Assembly (NCBI RefSeq): GCF_013459645.1
Contig: NZ_CP054861.1
Span: 3,832,001-3,896,000 of the forward strand
Reading direction: 5' to 3'
DNA: 64,000 bases
Source: Martelella sp. NC20
Lineage (GTDB): Bacteria; Pseudomonadota; Alphaproteobacteria; Rhizobiales; Rhizobiaceae
Position numbers and translations under genes: made by a program. Under the pieces are notes generated by a model that saw nothing but the letters and a program-made list of their open reading frames with translations, had not been told where the DNA came from and searched no databases. Positions 53,606 through 63,012 of this stretch are shown here, piece by piece. Positions within the stretch are counted from its first letter, which is position 1, and each line of letters starts with the position of its first letter.

Positions 53606-54010
53606 GTGCTTACCAAGAAAAAGAAACTGCGAAAGCCCGCGATTGTTCTGACCGAAACAGATCACAAGCGGCTGTCGCTGCTGGCGGAGCAATCCGCTGA
53701 TCGCAATTCCGAAGTCGCGGAAACAATCTTTATCGAGCTTGAACGCGCCCGTATCGTTAAGGATGAGCATATTTCGAAAAATGCTGTCCGCATGGGTTCT
53801 TCTGTGCGCTTCACGACGGACCTTGGAGAGGACCGGCGGGTCACTCTGGTATACCCGGGCAATGCTGATATTGCCGACGGCAAGATTTCGATCCTCACGC
53901 CTATCGGAGCTGCGTTGATTGGCCTTTCAAAGGGACAATCGATCGATTGGGAAACGCGGGACGGCCGCGCGTGCCGCCTGACCGTAGAGACCGTGGAGCA
54001 ACCCTCTTGA
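53606..54010 (+). CDS. rnk: Nucleoside diphosphate kinase regulator Rnk (GreA/GreB-like)
   Basis: A 134-aa protein of the Rnk family: short N-terminal coiled coil (about 15-50; LTETDHKRLSLLAEQSADRN) and a GreA/GreB-type C-terminal domain (about 55-132; VTLVYPGNADIADGKISILT - PIGAALIGLSKGQSIDW). Rnk relatives bind RNA polymerase near the secondary channel and compete with Gre factors. GTG start with AAGGAG 8 nt upstream. Unusual in that it lies within a prophage structural region, on the opposite strand. Confidence 0.85.
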   Translation: MLTKKKKLRKPAIVLTETDHKRLSLLAEQSADRNSEVAETIFIELERARIVKDEHISKNAVRMGSSVRFTTDLGEDRRVTLVYPGNADIADGKISILTPIGAALIGLSKGQSIDWETRDGRACRLTVETVEQPS

Positions 54011-54026
54011 ATCTGTCAGACGTGCA

Positions 54027-54491
54027 TCACGAGGCTTCGCACTCTGGATCCGTCGCCACCGTCTTATAGTCAGCCACAAACGTCAGTGACCCAACCCCAA
54101 GCGCTACACCGGTCGACCTGTCGACAAAGCTGCGGGTTTCCGACAGCGTCAACTCTACGACCAGCCCGTCGAGTTTGATCGCGCCGCCGAGCGCTGATTC
54201 CACCAGCACGGCAATGCGATCGAACTCGATATCCGGCTCTTCCGCCTGGAAGTGGGCAATCACATCGATCGGCAAGCGCCGGTCATAACCGACTTCACCA
54301 TTCGGCCCGGCGCATGGACGAACCTCGGCAGTTTCCTGATGCTCCGCCCATGTCGCAGTCAGCGCCGGCAGCAGGCTTTCCCGGATTGCACTGGTGCGCG
54401 CCCGCTTGACCTTGCCCTCACCGGAAAATTCCGGGATGGCGGACAGGCGTGCGAGGATCGCATCGAATATCCGGGTGCGAAGATGGGCCAT
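54027..54491 (-). CDS. Tail terminator protein (gpU-like)
   Basis: A 154-aa protein beginning MAHLRTRIFDAILARLSAIP, followed by a beta-rich body with DVIAHFQAEEPD, in the position and size of lambda gpU/tail terminator proteins, which stop tube growth and join tail to head. One-nt overlap with the head-tail joining gene. Convergent with rnk, 16 nt apart. Confidence 0.72.
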   Translation of the reverse strand: MAHLRTRIFDAILARLSAIPEFSGEGKVKRARTSAIRESLLPALTATWAEHQETAEVRPCAGPNGEVGYDRRLPIDVIAHFQAEEPDIEFDRIAVLVESALGGAIKLDGLVVELTLSETRSFVDRSTGVALGVGSLTFVADYKTVATDPECEAS

Positions 54492-54826
54492 CAGATATCG
54501 CCTTTTAGCCAGAGCTTCAGCATCGCCCGCCCGTCATCGGTTAGGTTCCGGATCCCGTAGGTCGTGCGGTCAATGATGACTGTGTCCCGTTCGCTTTCGA
54601 GATCATCCAGCCCCGTCGCCGGGACCGAGAGCACATGGGTGACGGCTTCGACATCCTGCCGGCCGAATGCGTCGCCAAGCTCCAGCTCACGCTTCTGCCG
54701 CAGAATGCCGCGAACCGGGTCGGAGCGTTCGACGCCGCCAATGGTGAAGCGGCAGTCGACATTCCCGAACGTGCCGGCGAAGGCATCGCCCATTCCGGCA
54801 AAGATCGCCGGCCGTTCGATCCTCAT
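54491..54826 (-). CDS. Head-tail joining protein (gpFII-like)
   Basis: A 111-aa protein with the pattern VRGILRQKRELELGDAFGRQ and a preceding beta region, resembling the Gifsy-2/FII head-tail joining family. It lies between head and tail genes as expected. Overlaps the upstream coiled-coil gene by 4 nt. Confidence 0.68.
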   Translation of the reverse strand: MRIERPAIFAGMGDAFAGTFGNVDCRFTIGGVERSDPVRGILRQKRELELGDAFGRQDVEAVTHVLSVPATGLDDLESERDTVIIDRTTYGIRNLTDDGRAMLKLWLKGDI

Positions 54827-55257
54827 GTCTTTCCCTCTTCGTCGTCGCCGTCCTCGGCAACCGCCTGGAGTTTCTTCAGCTCGTCGGCCAAGGTGGCATT
54901 GTCCTCGGCGAGCTGATCACGATCCTCGGTGACCTCCTTCAGCTCGACCTTGAGCGCGGCAATACCCGCCTTCAGGTCCGCCACCGGCTTTCCACCATCG
55001 GTTTTGGCGACCAGCACATCGCGTTCCTTCGTCAGGGCCTCGACCCGGTCGGCGAGCGCGTCACGCTCTTCCGTGAGCGCCGCCACCCGCTTATCAGCCG
55101 TGGCATCGGCGGGTTTGCGCCATTTGCCGAACACCTGTTCGAGGTTGTCGGCATCGGCCTCGCTGAGGCCGTTTTTTGACAGCGGCACATCCTCGCCGGG
55201 CGCATAGGTTTTGGTGCCGATCCTCACCGTCGTGTTGAACTTCTTCGTCGTTGCCAT
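54823..55257 (-). CDS. Phage coiled-coil protein
   Basis: A 144-aa protein with an N-terminal beta segment (TVRIGTKTYAPGEDVPLSKN) and a long coiled coil (about 58-135). The N-terminal part resembles short domains found in phage head-tail proteins. Located directly downstream of the capsid gene; possibly a connector or assembly factor. The ATG at 55257 is chosen over a long upstream frame that overlaps capsid. Confidence 0.6.
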   Translation of the reverse strand: MATTKKFNTTVRIGTKTYAPGEDVPLSKNGLSEADADNLEQVFGKWRKPADATADKRVAALTEERDALADRVEALTKERDVLVAKTDGGKPVADLKAGIAALKVELKEVTEDRDQLAEDNATLADELKKLQAVAEDGDDEEGKT

Positions 55258-55315
55258 TGTTATCGCTCCTGTTTTGACTTTTAAATCGGGCGGGCCTGTT
55301 GCCCGCCCGCCGGTA

Positions 55316-56347
55316 TCAACGAACGAGCGCAAACAGGCTGGCGTTCGGTTCCGGCGCGATCGGCAGCGGCGCGGCCTGCGTCTGGATGATCGTGCGCGAT
55401 GGGTTCTTTTCGCGCCACATGTCCGGGAAACGCTCCATCGGCACCAGCGCCTGGTCGTCCAGGATGGCGCCATAACCGAAGTGGCCCATGAAGCCCTGCG
55501 GATCGAGGACGCCGACACCGAAGGTCGGCCAGAAATTGCTCTTGACGCCGCCGACCGTGTAGCCCTGCGAATACTGGATGAAGGTGATCTCGCCGATCTG
55601 ACCGAGCACGGCGGAATATTTACCCTCGGCCCCCGTCGACACCGGACCGAACTCCATCGAGCCGGAAGCCTGACGGCGATTATCCAGCATCTTCTGGAAG
55701 CGCTCGGACCGCTTCAGCATGGTGGCCGCCCCCGGCCCCAGCGTCACCTCGCGGGCGGTAAAGCCGTCGGTGTTGGCGAGAAGCGCGATCCAGTCCTCCA
55801 CATCGTCGTAAGGATCGACGCCGCTCTCGCCCCAGCGGGCAGCCCCGGACAGGGCGATGGTCAGTTCGGCCGCACGGTGATAGTTGACCGTCTGGGTCGG
55901 ATAGTTCTCACCCTCGACCACGACCTGCCCGGTGCGCAGGATCTCAGAGCACATCTGCTCCTCGCGGCGCGTGATGCGCATGTCCTGATCGTCGATGATC
56001 TGGGCGATGTTGTAGGCATAGCGCTGTTCGGGCGAGACCGCACCGCCGATATTCTCACCCGGCATGCGGATCAGGTTGCCGGAGGGGCGCAGCGTGTTCT
56101 GCGGCTTCAGATAGGCGGGCTTCAGGCTGGTCGCCTGGAAGCCGCGATTGGCGGCATCCTTGCCCGGCACATCCGGATGGACGAAGGGGGCAAGCTCGCG
56201 ATCCGGCAGGATCCGGTCGAAGACGATTTCTTCCTGCTCGGAGAGAACCGTGGTGGCGAAGTAGCGGTTGCGCAGAAAGGCCTCCGGCCGGTCGCGCGGC
56301 GGCAGAACCGTGACCAGTTCCGCCGTATTGAGAAGAAGATCGCTCAT
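55316..56347 (-). CDS. Major capsid protein E
   Basis: A 343-aa major capsid protein of the lambda gpE family (PF03864 type), close to the 341 residues of gpE. Typical segments: FLRNRYFATTVLSEQEEIVF, DRELAPFVHPDVPG, and the C-terminal WPTFGVGVLDPQGFMGHFGY. It forms the icosahedral shell. Preceded by the decoration protein gene in the same operon. Confidence 0.9.
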   Translation of the reverse strand: MSDLLLNTAELVTVLPPRDRPEAFLRNRYFATTVLSEQEEIVFDRILPDRELAPFVHPDVPGKDAANRGFQATSLKPAYLKPQNTLRPSGNLIRMPGENIGGAVSPEQRYAYNIAQIIDDQDMRITRREEQMCSEILRTGQVVVEGENYPTQTVNYHRAAELTIALSGAARWGESGVDPYDDVEDWIALLANTDGFTAREVTLGPGAATMLKRSERFQKMLDNRRQASGSMEFGPVSTGAEGKYSAVLGQIGEITFIQYSQGYTVGGVKSNFWPTFGVGVLDPQGFMGHFGYGAILDDQALVPMERFPDMWREKNPSRTIIQTQAAPLPIAPEPNASLFALVR

Positions 56348-56388
56348 AGCGTTGATTTCCTGTGATGTTCCGGTATTGCGGAAAAGGT

Positions 56389-56745
56389 TCAGTCGAGGGT
56401 TCGCACGAACAACGCCGCACCTTTGCGGCGGAAGGCTTGCTCGACGTTTGTCGCGTCATGGCCGGCGCCGATGGTAAGCTTCGAACCATCGACGGCAGCA
56501 GCGAAGTAGGCCTGCGCTTCGACATCGCCGCCCGATGCATCGACATCGAAGGCGAGAACGCAGTCGGGATCTTCCGAACCGTTGTCTGCCGCCGCGAGCG
56601 ACAGCGTGTGCTTGCTGCTCGCGGTGATTTCGCCCAGCACCGCGCCGCGCTTCAGCTCCTGACCGCTGGCAATGGTGACGGTACGGGTGACGACCTGAAC
56701 GTCGCCGACGATCAGGTCATTGGGGGCAAAGCTTGCCGTTTCCAT
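56389..56745 (-). CDS. Head decoration protein D
   Basis: A 118-aa protein of the lambda gpD/HDPD family, with GQELKRGAVLGEITASSKHT near the middle. It trimerises on the capsid surface and stabilises the expanded head. The ATG at 56745 is in the expected place; the longer frame overlaps the upstream scaffold gene. Confidence 0.85.
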   Translation of the reverse strand: METASFAPNDLIVGDVQVVTRTVTIASGQELKRGAVLGEITASSKHTLSLAAADNGSEDPDCVLAFDVDASGGDVEAQAYFAAAVDGSKLTIGAGHDATNVEQAFRRKGAALFVRTLD

Positions 56746-56749
56746 GAGA

Positions 56750-57301
56750 TCAGTCTCCGGTGTTGTGGCGGCCATGCCGCGCATTGATTGCACCGCCGAC
56801 GGCAGCCAGCAGCGATTTGCGTTCCGAGGTGGCAGACGGTGCCCCGCCGGCGCCGAGCTTCGGGGTCTTCCCCGCCATGCGGTCGGCAAGGCGATTGCCG
56901 CCAGAAGCTGCCGAGGCCGAAGGCGTCGAGGCATTCAGGATGGCGCTCGCTTCCTTCGCCGAATAGGCAGTGTTGAACGCCAGATGGCTGGCGAGATCGG
57001 CATTGGCCGAGGCCTTCGGGTGGGTCAGGATCCCCTGGATCCGGGAGCGTTCGTCGGCACGGGCGGAAGCCTTCGCCGAAACCGGCTTTTCGTCATCGCC
57101 CTCGGGATCGTCGCCGGGTGCGCCCTCGCCTTCCGCTTCGGGCTCGGGATCGTCACCCTCGGCATCCGGATCCCGGTTTTCTTCTTCGAGCTCTTCCGGC
57201 GGGGTTTCCTTCTCCGGATCGTCTTCCATCCGGTTTCCGGCCCTGCCGCCGCGCATGGCGGCGAGCACGCTCGCGGACAGGCCGCGCGTGACATTCGACA
57301 T
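56750..57301 (-). CDS. Scaffold-like capsid assembly protein
   Basis: A 183-aa protein with a strongly acidic low-complexity stretch (about 26-72, Glu/Asp/Pro-rich), a helical region (RSRIQGILTHPKASANADLA) and an Ala/Ser-rich basic tail. The composition suits a scaffold removed by the adjacent S49 protease, as with lambda Nu3. It begins 25 nt after the protease stop. An open frame continues upstream within the protease gene but in another frame. Confidence 0.68.
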   Translation of the reverse strand: MSNVTRGLSASVLAAMRGGRAGNRMEDDPEKETPPEELEEENRDPDAEGDDPEPEAEGEGAPGDDPEGDDEKPVSAKASARADERSRIQGILTHPKASANADLASHLAFNTAYSAKEASAILNASTPSASAASGGNRLADRMAGKTPKLGAGGAPSATSERKSLLAAVGGAINARHGRHNTGD

Positions 57302-57326
57302 ATCGATTTCCTCTGTCGTTGATGGT

Positions 57327-58211
57327 TCAGGCCGCACGGCCCAGTTCGGCCCCGAAGGCGGCAAGCACCTGCGAGGGGCGGGCGACGGCATCGGCAAGCC
57401 CTGCCGAGACCGCCTTTGCGCCGCGATAGACACCCGCCTCGGTGGCAAGCGCATGGTCTTTCGAAAGCCGCCCGGCGCGGTACCGGGCGACCGTTTCGGC
57501 GAATTCGACACGCAGCTCTTCCAGCTCGGCAAGCTCGCGTGCCAGCACATCCTCGGGGATGGCCTCGTATGGGTTCAGATCGGCCTTGTGTTCGCCGGCC
57601 TTGAGGATAGTGACATTCAGCCCCTCCTTCTTCAGCCAGCCGCTGACATCGACATGAACCGAGACCACGCCGATCGAGCCGCAAAGCCCGGTGGACGGCA
57701 GCACGATCTGCCGGGCGGCTGCGGCCAGAAGATAGCCGGCCGAACAGGCGTGATCCGTCAGAACCGCAATGGTGGGTTTCACCTGCGACAGCTCGAAGAT
57801 CTTCTCCGCGCAGTCGAAAGCGCCGGTGACCTCGCCGCCAAAGCTGTCGACCTCGATGACGGCAGCCTTGATGCTGTCATCCTCCCGGCAGTCATCGGCC
57901 TGAATGCCGATCCCCTCATAGGAGGTCATGCCGCAGGATTTGCCGATCCATCGGCCCTTGTTGACCAGCGAGCCCTCGATCTCGATCAGGCCGATGCCTT
58001 CCATCGGACGATGGACACCGCGATAGGTCTTCTCGCCCCATATGTCGGTGTCATCGCGAAGCTTGTCGCCGATCAGGCCCATTTGGCCGGCATCCGCCTC
58101 CGGCAGGCCGAGGACGCGCGGGGCAAATGCCCGGGCGATCGTGTCGGCCTTGGCCGGCTGCAGCATCAGCGGTGTGTTGAACATGCGGCTGGCGATTTCG
58201 GGATAGTTCAT
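57327..58211 (-). CDS. Prohead protease, peptidase S49 (gpC-like)
   Basis: A 294-aa serine protease of the S49/SppA family. The catalytic Ser157 (ACSAGY) and Lys209 (GEHKAD) dyad is visible. It processes portal and scaffold during head maturation, like lambda C. The ATG at 58211 overlaps the portal stop region; upstream in-frame sequence is within the portal gene. Confidence 0.88.
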   Translation of the reverse strand: MNYPEIASRMFNTPLMLQPAKADTIARAFAPRVLGLPEADAGQMGLIGDKLRDDTDIWGEKTYRGVHRPMEGIGLIEIEGSLVNKGRWIGKSCGMTSYEGIGIQADDCREDDSIKAAVIEVDSFGGEVTGAFDCAEKIFELSQVKPTIAVLTDHACSAGYLLAAAARQIVLPSTGLCGSIGVVSVHVDVSGWLKKEGLNVTILKAGEHKADLNPYEAIPEDVLARELAELEELRVEFAETVARYRAGRLSKDHALATEAGVYRGAKAVSAGLADAVARPSQVLAAFGAELGRAA

Positions 58212-58215
58212 GGGT

Positions 58216-59973
58216 TCAGCCTTTCCTGCCGACCGAGGGAATGCCCAGCGGATGGCGCCGCGCGGAGCGGGCACTGTTCCGGCCGTTGACGCTGTCTTCG
58301 ATCTCCGTGTCCTGATCGGCCTCATCGAGCGGCGGGCCGCCATTGTGGCCGGTCATGTCGCTTTCCATTTCCGCCGGATGTTTCAGGCCGAGACTGCGAT
58401 AGTAGCGGGCCTCGCGGGCGAGCTGATCGGCATCCATCTTCCAGTCCCTGCCCTGCTCTGCCGATTCCTGCTGGAGCGTCGTCAGCTTGCGGTCGAGCCG
58501 TTCGCCGGCCGCCTGCGCTTCCCTGAGCGGATCAATCCAGCCGCGACCCGGCCCGATCCAGTCGGCATGACACCATGCTGCCGGGTTCTCCTCGAAGGAG
58601 ACGGCACCCGCCGGCAGTTCGATCAGGCCACTGTCAAAGATCTCTTCGAGCCATGCCCGATAGATCGGCGCCATGAACTGGGCGGCAAAGCTGCTCTTCT
58701 TGGCGGTGAAGCCGCGCCAGATCTCCAGAAGCGCCGCACGCGCCGACGAATAGTTCACCTGGCTCCAGTCCATGGTGAGCTGCTCATAGGTGAGCCCGAC
58801 GGCAGACGCGATCTTTCTCAATGCCGCATTGACGAACACCTCGAAGTTGGCGTTTGGATGCTCTGGCTTGGTCAGCTCCGCCTTCTCGCCAGGGAGCAAC
58901 GTATTGATCCGGACACCGGGAAGGTTGATCGGGGCGGCGCCATAATAGGCCTTCTGGGCTTCCGACATCTCGCCATAGATCCTGCCCAGCGCTCCCTCGC
59001 CGCCATCGGCGTCGAGCGCTGCCATCATCTCTTCCGGATCGAACGGGGTTTCGATGAAGGCAGCCATGATCGCATTCAGCATCGCGGCCTGACTTTCAAA
59101 ATCCTCGTAATCCGTGGATTGCTTGATGGAGCGCATGATCGGCGCCCAGTCGGAAGCCCCCCGCGTCATGCCCGGTCGCTTCGGATCGAAGGCATGAACC
59201 ACGACCGGCCGGCCCCATTCGGTCGACCGGCTGACATATTCCCATGACCAGAGTTTGGTGTTGCCGGCATAGACATCGCCGGGATGGCTCTTGCGGAAGT
59301 GATAGCCGACCGGCGCGCCGTAATCGTCAATGGCGACACCATCGCGCAGATATTCGCTGTCGAGCCTGCCCTTCGGATTGGAACACCGGGCTGGGTCGAT
59401 CAGATGCACCGCCGTCGAAAACAGCGGCGCGTCCTCCTGCCAGACGATCACGCCGAAGGCCTCGCCCTCCGGTCCAAAGCGATTACGAGCGGCAAGGCCG
59501 AGGATCCCGGCCATGTTCTTGGTGCGCTCGGCATCGCACCACATATCGACATCCTGCGTATAGTCGCGCCACAACCCCTCAATTCTGGTGGCGATCTCTT
59601 CGGCCTGGTCGAAGGTGAGGTTGAGCGTTGTGTGGTTCGGCCGGGCAGCCAGCTTCCAGCCGGCGCCGATGATGTTGTCGACAAGCCGCGATGTGCCGGC
59701 CGCACCCCAGCCGTCATTGCGCGCCACATCATTGAGGCGATCGACCAGCGTCGAACGTGAGGCTGAAAGCGCCGATTGGCCGGAGTAATTGCCGGCATGC
59801 CAGCCGGCAAAGCTCGGGTGATTGTAGGATGCGCCCTGATAGGCTGCCCGCGTCACGGCCTCGCCCGACACTGTCGCGGCCATTTGCCGGTTGCGGGCAG
59901 CCTGCAGGCGGGCGGCGTTGCGCACATTGGCGGAAAGCGGCCTGCTGTCTGGTCCGAGGATTTCCACTGTCAT
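58216..59973 (-). CDS. Portal protein, lambda family
   Basis: A 585-aa portal of the lambda gpB family (PF05136 type): RLVDNIIGAGWKLAARPN, RNRFGPEGEAFGVIVW, NAALRKIASAVGLTYEQLTM and DWSQVNYSSARAALLE are hallmark segments. It forms the dodecameric DNA entry vertex. Overlaps gpW by 4 nt and is 4 nt upstream of the protease gene. Confidence 0.92.
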   Translation of the reverse strand: MTVEILGPDSRPLSANVRNAARLQAARNRQMAATVSGEAVTRAAYQGASYNHPSFAGWHAGNYSGQSALSASRSTLVDRLNDVARNDGWGAAGTSRLVDNIIGAGWKLAARPNHTTLNLTFDQAEEIATRIEGLWRDYTQDVDMWCDAERTKNMAGILGLAARNRFGPEGEAFGVIVWQEDAPLFSTAVHLIDPARCSNPKGRLDSEYLRDGVAIDDYGAPVGYHFRKSHPGDVYAGNTKLWSWEYVSRSTEWGRPVVVHAFDPKRPGMTRGASDWAPIMRSIKQSTDYEDFESQAAMLNAIMAAFIETPFDPEEMMAALDADGGEGALGRIYGEMSEAQKAYYGAAPINLPGVRINTLLPGEKAELTKPEHPNANFEVFVNAALRKIASAVGLTYEQLTMDWSQVNYSSARAALLEIWRGFTAKKSSFAAQFMAPIYRAWLEEIFDSGLIELPAGAVSFEENPAAWCHADWIGPGRGWIDPLREAQAAGERLDRKLTTLQQESAEQGRDWKMDADQLAREARYYRSLGLKHPAEMESDMTGHNGGPPLDEADQDTEIEDSVNGRNSARSARRHPLGIPSVGRKG

Positions 59974-60203
59974 CCGAAGCTCACTCCCCGGCCGCGCGGA
60001 CGGGATGACCGGCGAAGCCCGAGCTTCGTTTCGAGATCGCGGATATAGGCCCGAAGTGATCCCCGGTCGGCGCCGCTGTAGGTGACGCTCTCGCCGTCAT
60101 AGGAAAGCGTCACCGCGCTCTGCCCGATCTCCAGCCTGTGAAGCGCAAGCTTCGCCTCGCCGAGCCGGGTTTCCAGCGTCAGTCGTTCGTCAGTCGAAAC
60201 CAT
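59970..60203 (-). CDS. Head-tail connector gpW-like
   Basis: A 77-aa protein with the gpW pattern: N-terminal helix (RLTLETRLGEAKLALHRLEI), a beta hairpin (AVTLSYDGESVTYS) and a second helix (LRAYIRDLETKLGL). gpW plugs the portal before tail joining. Located between terminase and portal, exactly as in lambda. Confidence 0.85.
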   Translation of the reverse strand: MVSTDERLTLETRLGEAKLALHRLEIGQSAVTLSYDGESVTYSGADRGSLRAYIRDLETKLGLRRSSRPRGRGVSFG

Positions 60204-60218
60204 GATGTCTGTCCTGTC

Positions 60219-62294
60219 TTAGCCCAGCCGGGTTCGCTGTGCGGCCCGTTCCGCCCGGCGCATGGCTGCTGCGACCCTGTCGGAGACCGGTGAAGTCGTT
60301 GCGGCCGACGGCTGTTCGGCGGTCGTTCTGCCGGCATCGCTGACGGCCTTCACCGCAACAGCAAGATTGCCGATCAGGTCTTCAAGATCGCCCTGCGCTT
60401 CCGGTTCCTGCCGGGCGAGTTCTTCGGCCCGCGCGTCCCATTCGTCATCCGACCAGTAGGGAACGTTGAGCCGGATAGCGGCCGCCCGCGACTGGTTGAG
60501 CATGTCGAGCACTTCGTTGCGCTGGCCCTCGGGCAGCTTCCACACCCAACGGGGATACCCGTTTCGGTCCTTTTCCTTGACCCGCACCTCGGATGTCGCC
60601 TGCTGGTAGAAAACATCGCCAAGGCCAATGGCAAAGCGGATGAAGCCCGGCTGTTCGGGATCATCCTTCCGGAAATCCCGATAGATGCCCATCTTCATCA
60701 CCGAGGCGTTGAAGTTGTAAAACCGCGTCGACCATTTCTGTTTCTTCGGCTTGCCGCGCTTGTCGTATTCGCGGACCTGACTGAGCAGCGGTGCGGCATC
60801 GCGGTTGTCACCGCGCACCATGATCACCTTCGAACGCGGATGGCGCCGCGCCCAGAACCAGACATCCTCGGTATAGGCATTGCCGTCGATCGCAACACGG
60901 TCGACATCGCGTAGGCGTCCGTTTTCGTCCGGCCAGCGCTTGGCGATCAGCCGGTCAAGCGCCGCCATCACTTCCGGTTCCGAGATATGCCCGGAATGCT
61001 CGCGATAGTCCGGCAGATGACTGCCGGCCCGGCCGTCGATCACACCGTAATCGATGACCGCGCTTGTCTTGTTCCGGCCCCAGCCCCTCAGCAACCATTC
61101 AACTCGGTCGCCCTGGACGTCGATGCCGATGGTCAGCGCCAGCATGGCGGCGGGCACGATCCCGCGCCGGAAGCCGGTTTCCTCGGCACGGTCGCGCAGA
61201 TCTTCCCAGGCGATCGCCTTGTTGTCGGCCTCAAACGCAAGGCCGAGCGTATCGTTGAAAAACACCTGTTCGGCGCCGGCGCCCTTTTCCTTGTCGTCAG
61301 CGCCGCCGGACTGAACCTTCAGCCAGGCCCGCGCGATCGCCTCCCAGCTTTCCAGCGGCGAATACGGCACCCAGATATGGAACGACCGGTGATAGCGCGC
61401 CCGCTCCGGATATCTGGCAACCCACTTCGCGCCATTGGCCGGATCAACCATCCACTGGCGATGATGCTCCCGGATCTCGCAACCGCAATGAACACAGACG
61501 AAGTGCGCGAGCTCCGGGTGCTGCGCATCGATGTGATCGCGCATGTTCTCCCATTCGAGCGGCTGCAGCTCATGGCAGTGCGGGCACGGCACATGATAGC
61601 GTTCCTGCGTACCGGCCAGATAATTGGCCGTGATCCGGCAGCCGGGTGCAATCAGCGGCGTCGATATCTTGAAGACCTTGCGGTTGAAGAACGCCTTCGA
61701 CCGGCTGTCGGCCTGACTTTCCGGATCGCCGGCCTCGTTATAGATCCACTTCGCAAGGTCATCCTGCACCTGGGCGCGCGGCGAGATCATCGACAGGCCG
61801 GCGGCCGAATTGGCGCCGGCGGCCTGTACCGCGCCGCGCCCGTCAGTTCGCTCCTTGTAGAGGATCGAATTGCCGCCATCGCGGCCGGCTTCCGGAAACA
61901 GCGCCCGGACGGAGACCGTTTCCCTGAGGAGCGGCATCAGCTTGGTCTTCGACCAGCGCGAGGCGTTTTCCTCGGTCGGATGGACATAGAGGAAATCGCA
62001 AGGGTCGAGGTCAAGCGTGCCGAGCAGAAAGATGTTCGCCAGCACCGTTCCGCCAACCTGGGCGGATTTGGCAAGCGAGACGATCGAGCACGGATCGTCC
62101 GGCGAAAGCGCCCGCAGGATCTCGGAGAAGAACGGGAACATGTCTTCGCGGTAGGGTCCCGGAAACGCCGAGATCCGCTCGGAGAACACGATGTTCTTCT
62201 TTGCCCAGCCGAGATAGTCGACCGGCGGCGGCGGCTCGCAGGCATTCGCCAGCGCATCGAACATCAGCCGCGCCGGATTGAACAGCATCGTCAT
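60219..62294 (-). CDS. Terminase large subunit (GpA family)
   Basis: A 691-aa packaging motor and nuclease of the lambda GpA family. It has an ATPase motif KSAQVGGT (76-83), a YVHPTEENASRW segment, a zinc-binding pair CPHC/CVHC (about 237 and 267) and the nuclease-region IGIDVQGDRVEWLLRGWG. The family cuts at cos sites with 5' overhangs. Overlaps the small subunit by 4 nt. Confidence 0.93.
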   Translation of the reverse strand: MTMLFNPARLMFDALANACEPPPPVDYLGWAKKNIVFSERISAFPGPYREDMFPFFSEILRALSPDDPCSIVSLAKSAQVGGTVLANIFLLGTLDLDPCDFLYVHPTEENASRWSKTKLMPLLRETVSVRALFPEAGRDGGNSILYKERTDGRGAVQAAGANSAAGLSMISPRAQVQDDLAKWIYNEAGDPESQADSRSKAFFNRKVFKISTPLIAPGCRITANYLAGTQERYHVPCPHCHELQPLEWENMRDHIDAQHPELAHFVCVHCGCEIREHHRQWMVDPANGAKWVARYPERARYHRSFHIWVPYSPLESWEAIARAWLKVQSGGADDKEKGAGAEQVFFNDTLGLAFEADNKAIAWEDLRDRAEETGFRRGIVPAAMLALTIGIDVQGDRVEWLLRGWGRNKTSAVIDYGVIDGRAGSHLPDYREHSGHISEPEVMAALDRLIAKRWPDENGRLRDVDRVAIDGNAYTEDVWFWARRHPRSKVIMVRGDNRDAAPLLSQVREYDKRGKPKKQKWSTRFYNFNASVMKMGIYRDFRKDDPEQPGFIRFAIGLGDVFYQQATSEVRVKEKDRNGYPRWVWKLPEGQRNEVLDMLNQSRAAAIRLNVPYWSDDEWDARAEELARQEPEAQGDLEDLIGNLAVAVKAVSDAGRTTAEQPSAATTSPVSDRVAAAMRRAERAAQRTRLG

Positions 62295-62986
62295 GGGGTA
62301 TCGGCCTCTTCGTCACCCGGCGGATCGTCGTCGCCGTGGCTTGCGATCAGCTCGGGTTCCTCATCGCGGCGTTCCCGGAAGGCCGCTGCGGCCTGCTCGC
62401 GGATGTCCCGCCATTTGCGGGTCAACGTCTTCTGGATATCGCGCTGCGGCAGGTTGAAGGCTTCGGCAAGCGCACCGGCAAGATCAGGAAGCCCCTGCTC
62501 CATCACCTTGAACGCCTCGGATGAGGTTCGGCCGATCTCGCGGCGGACATCCTCGGTGCGGGTGTAGATCCCGGCCTCGGCCTTTTCCTGCCGCTCCATC
62601 TGGGCGGTTTTGTATTTCTGCTGTTGCAGCCGCTCGCGGGCGAGCTGCTCGGCGAGGTCTTCCTCCTCGTCTTCTTCGACGGGAAGCGGGCGCAACGGCA
62701 ATTCCGCCGCTGCGCCCGTCCGCCGTCCGGCGCGCGGGAAATCAGCCTGTCTGTTCCATGATGCTGCGGAGGCTTTTCCGTTGGCGCCGAACCCTTGGGA
62801 GGGATCGATGGTGAGGCCGAGCTGAGCGATCGCGACATCCGGGCGGATGCGGGCAAACCGCCCCTCGCCCTCGATCGCCCGACCATGGATCTGGCCCGCG
62901 CTCAGATATTGCGAGACACGGCCCGCCGAGACCGAGATCAGCGTTGCGAACTCGGCTTTGCTCATGCTGTCTGGCATGGTTTCCAT
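62291..62986 (-). CDS. Terminase small subunit (Nu1-like)
   Basis: A 231-aa DNA-recognition subunit. It has an N-terminal winged helix-turn-helix (SKAEFATLISVSAGRVSQYL), a linker, a helix-rich charged middle (EEDLAEQLARERLQQQKYKT) and a C-terminal region that contacts the large subunit. It marks the packaging start. Start uncertain: ATG at 62986 chosen, with GTG 63001 or ATG 62977 as alternatives, none with a strong ribosome-binding site. Confidence 0.8.
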   Translation of the reverse strand: METMPDSMSKAEFATLISVSAGRVSQYLSAGQIHGRAIEGEGRFARIRPDVAIAQLGLTIDPSQGFGANGKASAASWNRQADFPRAGRRTGAAAELPLRPLPVEEDEEEDLAEQLARERLQQQKYKTAQMERQEKAEAGIYTRTEDVRREIGRTSSEAFKVMEQGLPDLAGALAEAFNLPQRDIQKTLTRKWRDIREQAAAAFRERRDEEPELIASHGDDDPPGDEEADTP

Positions 62987-63012
62987 GGTGGCTAAACTCA
63001 CACTGTCTTTAG

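Noticed and set aside
56750..57550. A 266-codon version of the scaffold-like gene
   Set aside because: The extra 5' part lies inside the protease gene in another frame and reads as Arg/Pro-rich shadow; the ATG at 57301 fits the gene spacing.
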